This document shows, piece after piece, positions 43,825 through 49,402 of a stretch of DNA of 49,402 nt (the first letter of the stretch is position 1; every line of letters starts with the position of its first letter). Under the pieces are notes generated by a model. That model did no database searches. It saw only the letters and a program-made list of their open reading frames with translations, and had not been told where the DNA came from. Position numbers and translations under genes: made by a program. Source of the stretch: Lentisphaeria bacterium (GTDB lineage Bacteria; Verrucomicrobiota; Lentisphaeria; Victivallales; Victivallaceae); the NCBI GenBank assembly GCA_017450705.1, contig JAFSTC010000105.1, forward strand, positions 1-49,402, given 5' to 3'.

Positions 43825-44610
43825 CTATTTCGCGGGATCGCTGATCAGCGGATCCCAGTGGAACTTGGGAACGGGATAGGGCGTTGCCTGATATTTCTGC
43901 CAGGGGGACTCCACCGACGAGACGTGTCCCTCAAGCCACGTGATGTTGCCTCTGTTCTCATGCCTCGGCGGGATGAAGGGGCTGACGTATTTCAGATCCG
44001 CGGAGGTCGGGAAGAAGCCGGAGCTCAATCCCCGGCGTTTGCCGGCCGCCAGAAACTCGTAATTGCCGGCGTTGGCCGGGTCTCCGCAGCTGTCCGCCAG
44101 CAGGATCTTCTGCGACGGAAAAACGGATTTGTTCATTTTCCGCAGATCGGCGTCGGCGTAGCCCGACGAGGCGCCGATGAAAAACCTGTTCAACGTGTAG
44201 TGGACGTAGTTGAAGTACGTCAGCCCCGACGTCGTCAGAAGCGAACTGCGGCCTTTCCCCTTGGCGTGCATCACGTAGCGGGCATATTCGTACTCGGTAG
44301 CCTCCGGGCAGATGAAAAACTCCAGCGTGGGGATGTAGTTTCCGAGAAACACCAGCGCCGGCCAGCGGGTGAATTCGCTCCCCTTGACCACCGGTCCCCA
44401 GCCGTCGTTGTTGTCGGCGTAGGCCGAAACGCAGAAAAACAGCTGCTTCTCCTGATTGATGCACTGGGAACTGCGGGCGACGCCCCGGGCCCGGCTCAGC
44501 GCGGGCATGAGCATTGCCGCCAGGATCGCAATGATGGCGATGACGACAAGCAGTTCGATCAACGTGAATTTCCGCGCGGCCGAATTTCTCTTTCCTTTCC
44601 CGGTTTTCAT
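43825..44610 (-). CDS. Prepilin-type N-terminal domain protein with H-X9-EG C-terminus
   Basis: The 261-residue protein has a 14-residue basic leader, [12 protein letters not shown] and a long hydrophobic helix with Glu at +5, almost identical to the locus A paralogue over the first membrane segment. The residue before Phe is Lys. The C-terminal motif [14 protein letters not shown] is His-X9-Glu-Gly, a variant of the usual Asp-Gly. The middle ([21 protein letters not shown]) resembles the paralogue's FYCPSQYP segment. GGGAGG precedes the ATG, which overlaps the LacI stop as ATGA. Encoded between the regulator and the GH42-like enzyme. Confidence 0.88.
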   Translation of the reverse strand: MKTGKGKRNSAARKFTLIELLVVIAIIAILAAMLMPALSRARGVARSSQCINQEKQLFFCVSAYADNNDGWGPVVKGSEFTRWPALVFLGNYIPTLEFFICPEATEYEYARYVMHAKGKGRSSLLTTSGLTYFNYVHYTLNRFFIGASSGYADADLRKMNKSVFPSQKILLADSCGDPANAGNYEFLAAGKRRGLSSGFFPTSADLKYVSPFIPPRHENRGNITWLEGHVSSVESPWQKYQATPYPVPKFHWDPLISDPAK

Positions 44611-45599
44611 TGGGCGCCTCCCTGTTTTGACGGCATGTTGTTCAAATTCGCTACGCTTTCGCGTCGGACAAGTTCGGATCTCAAAAGCACTTTTTCCCGG
44701 GGCCGGCCGGGATCTTTTATCCGCGCAAGCAGGAGATCGACCAGCGCGGAGGCGATCTTGTCGATGGGACCGCAGCTCATGCTGGTCAATGCCGGGATGG
44801 AACTTGCGCAGTAAGAGGTGTTGTCGTGACCGATGACGCTGAAATCCTCCGGGATCCGGAACCCGGCTTCGTGGATGTGGCGGATCGTCTTGAGGGCCAT
44901 GGCGTCGTTGTGGATGATCAGCGCCGTCGGCAGATCTTTTCCCCGGTTCGTTTCCAGAAGCCGCTCGAAAAGATTTTCGGTCAGGGGATGCCGGGCCCCG
45001 AGCCGCCAGCGGGGAGGGAAGTCGAGTCCGCACCGTTCGGCTTCGGATATCAGCCATTTGAGGCGCAGATCCTTCAGCCACCCCAGATAGCCGATCTTCC
45101 GGTGTCCGCAGGCTCTCAGGTAGGCGATGATCTGCCGGGAGTCCAGTTCCGGGTCGGGACAGACGCTGTCGAAGCGCGGATCGTCGAAGAAATAGCTCAC
45201 GACCGGGAGATCGACGTCGTCCGGCAGGAGCGACGAGGCAACGGTGATCAATCCCGCGATGCGCAGCGAGAGCAGTTTCTCCAGATTTCCGGGAACGGGA
45301 TTCTGCGTGTTGTCCACCGCGAAGACCGGGGTGTAATTCCGGGCGGTGAGACACGCCTGGATCCCCATGCAGAGTTCGGCGATGTAGGGATTGTTCCACG
45401 GCGGCATCACCACGCCGACCTGACAGGATCGGCCGCTTCTGAGCATGCGTCCGGCGTTGTCCGGCTGGTAGCCGAAGCGCGCCGCCGCCTCGACGACCCG
45501 TTTGCGCGTGGCCTCCGAGACCCCGCTCTTGCCGGAGAGGGCCACCGAGACCGTGTAGGTCGACACACCGAGTTTTTCCGCCAGTTCCTTTATGCGCAC
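44607..45599 (-). CDS. LacI-family transcriptional regulator of locus B
   Basis: This 330-residue regulator has the helix-turn-helix [21 protein letters not shown] (residues 3-23) and hinge helix [11 protein letters not shown], then a periplasmic-binding-protein-like sensor domain ([58 protein letters not shown]). It starts at GTG 45599 with GAGG upstream. It is the first gene of a three-gene operon with the prepilin-like protein and the GH42-like enzyme, so it represses its own transcription unit, probably until the matching sugar is present. Confidence 0.93.
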   Translation of the reverse strand: MRIKELAEKLGVSTYTVSVALSGKSGVSEATRKRVVEAAARFGYQPDNAGRMLRSGRSCQVGVVMPPWNNPYIAELCMGIQACLTARNYTPVFAVDNTQNPVPGNLEKLLSLRIAGLITVASSLLPDDVDLPVVSYFFDDPRFDSVCPDPELDSRQIIAYLRACGHRKIGYLGWLKDLRLKWLISEAERCGLDFPPRWRLGARHPLTENLFERLLETNRGKDLPTALIIHNDAMALKTIRHIHEAGFRIPEDFSVIGHDNTSYCASSIPALTSMSCGPIDKIASALVDLLLARIKDPGRPREKVLLRSELVRRESVANLNNMPSKQGGAQ

Positions 45600-45618
45600 A
45601 GGGAACCTCGAATGAGAA

Positions 45619-45628
45619 TAATCGTTTA
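45619..45628. promoter_or_regulatory. Candidate LacI operator of locus B
   Basis: TAATCGTTTA is an imperfect palindrome with the central CG typical of LacI-family sites, placed just downstream of the promoter and upstream of the LacI start. Confidence 0.3.
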
Positions 45629-45641
45629 GGTTCTGGGGGCT

Positions 45642-45669
45642 AATATAACACCGTTTTCCGATTTGTCAA
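45642..45669 (-). promoter_or_regulatory. Promoter of the locus B operon
   Basis: A perfect -35 TTGACA (minus strand, 45664-45669), 16 bases, TATATT (45642-45647). Confidence 0.8.
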
Positions 45670-45699
45670 GCGCGAAGGCGCGGGGACCTTCGGACGGAT

Positions 45700-45981
45700 T
45701 CAGCCGAAAAGGTCGCTGTGCGAGCCCGTGCGGAACAAAGTCAACACCAGAATGTTCTCGTCATAATCATAAATGAGAAGCCAGTCCGGGCGGATATGGC
45801 ACTCGTGAAATCCGGTGTACCCGTCGCCTGTGAGAATATGATCGTGATACGCGGGGGGAAGTGGCTGGCCCGCGGCAAGCATTCTGATCACGGAATCCAG
45901 CAGTTCAATGTTCTCTCCCCGGCTCATCATCAGTTTATACTGCTTTTTGAACCGGGAGGACCATTTGATCGTGAAACTCAT
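45700..45981 (-). CDS. YafQ-family mRNA interferase toxin
   Basis: The 93-residue RelE-superfamily toxin has the YafQ signature: HDHILTGDGYTGFHECHIRPDWLLIYDY and LFRTGSHSDLF, carrying the His residues and the Asp that form the YafQ active site. YafQ cleaves mRNA in the ribosome. The start codon overlaps the antitoxin stop as ATGA, so the toxin is made only when the antitoxin is translated. Intact. Confidence 0.95.
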   Translation of the reverse strand: MSFTIKWSSRFKKQYKLMMSRGENIELLDSVIRMLAAGQPLPPAYHDHILTGDGYTGFHECHIRPDWLLIYDYDENILVLTLFRTGSHSDLFG

Positions 45982-46250
45982 GCTTTCAAATCCCGCAGGG
46001 CTTCTTCGACATCGGTGTAACCTTTGATTTTCGGGTCTCTGGCAATTTCCCGAGCCTCGCGAAGAGCGGCAAAAGCCTCCGAATCGGGAATGTTTTCAGT
46101 AATGCTGAAAGGAATCCCGCGAACCCTGAGAGATTGTTTTACGAAAATGTTGAATGCCGTTGAAATACTCATGCCGAGATTTCCAAACAGTTGTTCTGCC
46201 TGCTTCTTGGTCTCGGTATCCATGCGGATGCTTAAATTCGTCGTAGCCAT
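45978..46250 (-). CDS. DinJ/RelB-family antitoxin
   Basis: The 90-residue protein has the ribbon-helix-helix N-terminus TNLSIRMDTETKKQAEQLF followed by GMSISTAFNIFVKQSLRVRGIPF, the DinJ pattern. It binds and blocks the YafQ toxin and represses the pair. AGGAGG lies six bases before the ATG. Confidence 0.95.
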   Translation of the reverse strand: MATTNLSIRMDTETKKQAEQLFGNLGMSISTAFNIFVKQSLRVRGIPFSITENIPDSEAFAALREAREIARDPKIKGYTDVEEALRDLKA

Positions 46251-46267
46251 ATGCACCTCCTGTTTTC

Positions 46268-46302
46268 TGCACCAAATATAATTCTTTTTGCGCCAAATGC
46301 AA
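46268..46302 (-). promoter_or_regulatory. Promoter and operator repeats of the toxin-antitoxin operon
   Basis: On the minus strand TTGCAT (46297-46302), 16 bases, TATATT (46275-46280). The plus-strand units TGCACCAAAT (46268-46277) and TGCGCCAAAT (46289-46298) form a direct repeat with 21-base period that covers both promoter boxes, fitting binding by the DinJ-type repressor. Confidence 0.6.
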
Positions 46303-46375
46303 GTGTTTTTCCGTGCATTGCGCGTAAAAATCTCATTTTTTGCAAGGAGGGTGTCGGTTGATACCGCCGCGGGGG

Positions 46376-47485
46376 TCACTTCCCTTTCCCGACGACGAGG
46401 ATCATGCGGTACGGCGCGGCCCCGTTTTCGGTGTCGTCGATGAAGAGGACGAAGCGGTTCGGGTGAACGACCAGCGCCATGGTGCCGCGCCCTTGTCTGT
46501 CGACGGGGCGTGCCGTGGCAAAATCGGGCGTGAATCCCAGTTCGAAGGGCCGGTCGAGATCTTTCCAGGGGCGGCCGTCGATCTTCACCCGCGAGGGGTA
46601 TTGCCAGGTGAAGTGCTCGTAATAAACTTTGCTGCCGCGGAACGTGAAACTGCCGGCGCCGTCGATCACGCCCTCGAAAGTGATTTTGACGGCGCCTTCA
46701 GGAACGGTCACGTGTTTCTCCCTCAGCCACGGCGCCTTGCCGAAACAGGTCGAAAGATCCCGGTCCTTTATTGCCCGCCACAGTTCCGCCGGGGAGCGGA
46801 AACCTTTTTCCTCGTGCCAGGTCATGATGATGTCGGCACCGCCTTTGTAGCGGTCTTTTCTCGAAGCCCGGCGCAGGGCCTGCCGCCAGTTGGCTGCGGC
46901 GGCGGGCATGCCCGATTCCTTCAGCAGCCAGTAGCGCATGTAATCGCAAAGCGCCTCGTGCCACGCGTTGTTTTCGTCCGAGCCGACGATTTTGGGGAAG
47001 CGCAGGAAAAACTCGTGACTCAATTCGTGGGTCAGCCAGCCGAACCAGTCCTCGGAACCGACGCCGCGGAGATCCCGCAGACCGATCACCGGCCGGGGCA
47101 GCCGGCCGCCGAAGTTGTAGTCACGCATCCCGTTGTGGATGAAGATGAGGCGCGCGCGCCGGCCGCCGGGTCTCCCCGCGTTGAGCTGCCGGTCGGGATC
47201 GATGTCCAGCCAGCGGACGCAGAGGGTGTAGCACCGTTCGAGCCACTCGGCCAACTGCCGGGGATCCTTCACGTTTGACTCCGGGCACCATTTTACCCGG
47301 AGGTCCTTCGGCCACACCAGAACGATGTGTTTCTGCTCGTACACATCGGACTTTTCCAGCGCGGATGCGGCGATGCTCTTTTCGGTCGGCGACAGCCCGG
47401 CGTCGGCCGAAAGCGGCGCGGCCGCCAGAAAGACAGGCAGCAGCAGCCGGAGAAACTTCGAGATCGGAGAGGGGCCTTTTCGCAT
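46376..47485 (-). CDS. Secreted HExxH (gluzincin-like) protein
   Basis: The 369-residue protein has a signal peptide (about 1-29, SKFLRLLLPVFLAAAPLSADA). Near residue 154 THELSHEFF is an HExxH zinc motif; 19 residues after the second His the sequence AWHEALCDYM supplies a Glu, giving HExxH-X19-E as in gluzincins such as M60-like peptidases. The preceding ARLIFIHNGMRDYNFGG strand and Trp-rich helix fit a metallopeptidase fold, but no family name is certain. The C-terminal 120 residues are beta-rich (ITFEGVIDGAGSFTFRG). GAGGA lies before ATG 47485. It is a single-gene unit with its own promoter. Confidence 0.7.
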   Translation of the reverse strand: MRKGPSPISKFLRLLLPVFLAAAPLSADAGLSPTEKSIAASALEKSDVYEQKHIVLVWPKDLRVKWCPESNVKDPRQLAEWLERCYTLCVRWLDIDPDRQLNAGRPGGRRARLIFIHNGMRDYNFGGRLPRPVIGLRDLRGVGSEDWFGWLTHELSHEFFLRFPKIVGSDENNAWHEALCDYMRYWLLKESGMPAAAANWRQALRRASRKDRYKGGADIIMTWHEEKGFRSPAELWRAIKDRDLSTCFGKAPWLREKHVTVPEGAVKITFEGVIDGAGSFTFRGSKVYYEHFTWQYPSRVKIDGRPWKDLDRPFELGFTPDFATARPVDRQGRGTMALVVHPNRFVLFIDDTENGAAPYRMILVVGKGK

Positions 47486-47559
47486 TTCAAGATCCTCGTG
47501 TGCCAATGTGTTTCATATGTCCGCCGACGCAGGGCTTCCCGGATACGGTCGCTCCCGAT

Positions 47560-47588
47560 AATATAGCGTCTCATCGGGGATATTCCAA
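47560..47588 (-). promoter_or_regulatory. Promoter of the HExxH gene
   Basis: TTGGAA (minus strand, 47583-47588), 17 bases, TATATT (47560-47565). It predicts a leader of about 65 bases. Confidence 0.65.
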
Positions 47589-47693
47589 ATTCCGGCGGAG
47601 ACCCCGAACCCCGGACCCGGGATGCCGCTTCTCCGGCGGTCCTCCAGTTGCCGACACGAGGGGCTTTTGCGCGCAGACATCGGACTTTTGCTG

Positions 47694-47722
47694 TTGACTT
47701 TGGGTAAAAAAGGAGGTATATT
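47694..47722 (+). promoter_or_regulatory. Promoter of the pyrophosphatase gene
   Basis: TTGACT (47694-47699), 17 bases, TATATT (47717-47722). It lies about 200 bases before the start codon. Confidence 0.75.
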
Positions 47723-47920
47723 ATCGACAATCTCTTGCGTGCGGACTTGACTTCCGTCTTCGGCGACAGCCGCCGGGGGCTTTTTTGTGCGGCCGGTCTG
47801 CGGAAGAGCGGGGAGGCCGGTCTGATATCCCCTCCGGAGATGTCGGACCGTAGGTGAATAATGTTTCCGTCAAAAGCGGTTTTGACGGGGGATCCTTATC
47901 GGGAAAGGCAGTGTTTCAGT
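47723..47920 (+). other. Long structured 5' leader of hppA
   Basis: About 190 untranslated bases separate promoter and ATG. They hold a small hairpin (CGGA...TCCG near 47742-47756), a 5-bp stem CGGCG/CGCCG followed by GGGGCTTTTTT (about 47760-47787), a direct repeat GGCCGGTCTG (two copies about 31 bases apart), and CGGTC...GACCG enclosing a pyrimidine stretch CCCCTCC that can pair with an upstream GGAGG. Such folding could expose or hide the ribosome site. I do not match it to a known riboswitch. The sequence from 47589 to 47693 shows nothing recognisable. Confidence 0.45.
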
Positions 47921-49402
47921 ATGTGCAGTTGGTTCCTTGCCGCGCTGGTCGTCGTCGTTTTCGCGATCGCATTCGTTCTCCTGAACTATTTGCAGATCAA
48001 ACGGATGAAAGAGGGAACGCCGGAAATGATCGAGATGGCCGCGATCATCCGCTCCGGAGCCAATACCTTCATCAAAACGGAATTCAAGGTCATCGTCCCG
48101 ATCGTGTTCGTCGTCGCCGCCGTGCTCACGCTCCTCGTCGAGAAGTGGAGCGGTCTGAGTTTCGTCACGGGGACGCTGATGAGCAGTCTCGTCTGCATCC
48201 TCGGCATGAAAAGCGCCACCTATGCCAACGTCAGGACCGCCAACAGGGCCCGCGAGACCCGGAGCATCGGAGAGACCGTCAAGGTCGCTCTCTGCGGCGG
48301 TTCCATTTCCGGTATCGCGGTCCAGGCGTTCGGTCTGCTGGGGCTGCTGGGACTCCTCTTCCTGTTCAACCGCTCCGGGTTCGGCGGCGCCCGGGAGGAG
48401 GCTCAGGGTGTGCTGGTGAAATTGGGCGGCAACGCGGCGCTTATCCGGATCACCGCCTATTCGCTGGGCTGTTCTCTGGTCGCGATGTTCAATCGTGTCG
48501 CGGGCGGCAATTACACCAAGGCCGCGGATATCTCGTCCGACATCCTCGCCAAGATCCGTCACGATCTTCCCGAAGACGACAGCCGGGTCCCGAACGTGGT
48601 TGCCGACTTCATCGGCGACAACGTCAACGACATCGCCGGCAACTGCTCCGATCTGCTGGAGAGTTTCGTGGCGACGATCATCGCCGGCATCATGATCTCC
48701 GTTTTCTGTTTCGGCGATCTGTCCTCCCGCGATCTGCTGGACGCGGCGACGCTCTTTCCCCTGTCGCTCGCCGCGGTGGGACTGATCGGGTGCGTTACCG
48801 GCGTCGCTTTCGCGAAGTTCCGCAAAATGGGGACCGATCCCGCAAGGGAACTGAATATCGCGACCTGGATCGCCGCCGGCATGACGATCGTTCTCAGCGG
48901 CGTGATCTGCTGTCTCCTTTTCCGCGGCCAGGATTATGACATGGCTGTCGGCGGCGGCCTGACGCTCAAGCATCTCTTCGTCTGCGGCTGGGCCTCTCCG
49001 TGGCTCTCCTGCGTGCTCGGGATCGTTTCCGGGATCGCGATCGGCTCCATCACCGAATATTACACCAGCACGGATCACAAACCGACGGTCCAGCTTGCGA
49101 ACATCGCTGTCGAAGGCGAGGCCTTCGTCGTCACCAAAGGCGACGCCATCGGTTCCCGTTCCTGTCTGGCGCCCACGCTGGTCATCTGTTTTGCGCTGCT
49201 GATCTCCGGCATCATCTGCGGCACCTACGGCATTGCGGTCGCCGCAGTCGGGATGCTCTCTTTCGTCGGCATGACGGTCTCCATCGACGCCTTCGGGCCC
49301 ATCGCGGACAATGCCGGGGGACTGGCCGAGTCCTGTCATCTTCCCCACGATATCCGCGAGATCACGGATAAACTCGACGCCGTGGGCAACACCACCGCGG
49401 CC
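47921..49402 (+). CDS. hppA: Membrane-bound K+-dependent-type pyrophosphatase (C-terminus outside window)
   Basis: 494 residues are visible of an ion-pumping pyrophosphatase of usually 650-800 residues. The N-terminus MCSWFLAALVVVFAIAF is the first of many membrane helices, followed by the family's EGTPEMIEMAAIIRSGA. The pyrophosphate site is divergent: NYTKAADISSDILAKIR (near 203) against the usual DVGADLVGKVE, then PEDDSRVPNVVADFIGDNVNDIAGN. ITEYYTS, IAAVGMLS-like AVAAVGMLSFVG, DAFGPIADNAGG and TDKLDAVGNTTAA are conserved. Ala after GNTT marks the K+-dependent class. It pumps H+ or Na+ at the expense of pyrophosphate. ATG 47921 fits the family; ATG 47861 with AGGTGA upstream would add 20 residues. 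Confidence 0.92.
   Translation, partial: MCSWFLAALVVVVFAIAFVLLNYLQIKRMKEGTPEMIEMAAIIRSGANTFIKTEFKVIVPIVFVVAAVLTLLVEKWSGLSFVTGTLMSSLVCILGMKSATYANVRTANRARETRSIGETVKVALCGGSISGIAVQAFGLLGLLGLLFLFNRSGFGGAREEAQGVLVKLGGNAALIRITAYSLGCSLVAMFNRVAGGNYTKAADISSDILAKIRHDLPEDDSRVPNVVADFIGDNVNDIAGNCSDLLESFVATIIAGIMISVFCFGDLSSRDLLDAATLFPLSLAAVGLIGCVTGVAFAKFRKMGTDPARELNIATWIAAGMTIVLSGVICCLLFRGQDYDMAVGGGLTLKHLFVCGWASPWLSCVLGIVSGIAIGSITEYYTSTDHKPTVQLANIAVEGEAFVVTKGDAIGSRSCLAPTLVICFALLISGIICGTYGIAVAAVGMLSFVGMTVSIDAFGPIADNAGGLAESCHLPHDIREITDKLDAVGNTTAA

Noticed and set aside
45673-45692. Hairpin CGAAGG/CCTTCG near the YafQ and LacI genes
   Set aside because: Short stem, eight-base loop and no T run on either strand; not a convincing terminator.

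Overview
The window is high-GC bacterial chromosome carrying 44 protein-coding genes, two of them cut by the window edges. I see no rRNA, tRNA, CRISPR array, insertion sequence or phage gene. The best guess for the source is a Lentisphaerota (Victivallis-like) or related PVC-group carbohydrate degrader. The reasons are two secreted proteins with the prepilin motif [12 protein letters not shown] and an H-X9-DG-type C-terminus, each next to a LacI-type regulator and a very large secreted glycoside hydrolase, together with RraA, Gfo/Idh/MocA and SGNH/DUF6259-type genes and a GGGtGRT protein. This placement is inference; no marker gene proves it.

Layout. Positions 1-4.8 kb hold a catabolic cluster read leftward (creatinase-like M24 protein, phosphotriesterase-type amidohydrolase, an unknown protein, an oligogalacturonate-lyase-like propeller) with a divergent PocR-AraC regulator. 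A GT39/ArnT-like membrane glycosyltransferase follows (4.9-6.4 kb), then a GGGtGRT/NifU-like pair (6.5-8.3 kb) and an AAA_14/DUF4143 ATPase (8.5-9.8 kb). Positions 10-18.7 kb are housekeeping genes read leftward: tkt, a phosphohexomutase and a NUDIX hydrolase, then pyrR-pyrB-pyrC-hemW-truA. Positions 18.8-26.7 kb form a rightward DNA-maintenance operon: ruvB, a zinc-ribbon coiled-coil protein, an AlbA_2 protein, a DinG-type helicase, a DUF362 ferredoxin, mutY and a histidine phosphatase.

Positions 26.7-36 kb are accessory carbohydrate locus A. A leftward operon of prepilin-like protein, SGNH+DUF6259 hydrolase, GH113-like protein, RraA, SDR and lactonase faces a divergent LacI-type regulator that carries an extra C-terminal winged-helix-like domain. 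A Gfo/Idh/MocA dehydrogenase and a divergent AraC regulator follow. Dgt, a HAD protein and a small membrane protein lead to locus B (40.6-45.6 kb: LacI, prepilin-like, GH42-like secreted enzyme). A YafQ/DinJ toxin-antitoxin pair, a secreted HExxH protein and the start of a membrane pyrophosphatase gene with a long leader close the window.

Many intergenic gaps hold a good sigma70-type promoter with 16-17 bp spacing, and the -10 box is strikingly often TATATT. The observations most worth a second look are an SGNH domain whose catalytic blocks are in circularly permuted order, the repeated LacI/prepilin/giant-hydrolase cassette, an M24 protein that has lost its metal ligands, the Cys/Asp tail of transketolase, the divergent pyrophosphatase with its structured leader, and a 56-bp perfect palindrome between convergent genes.
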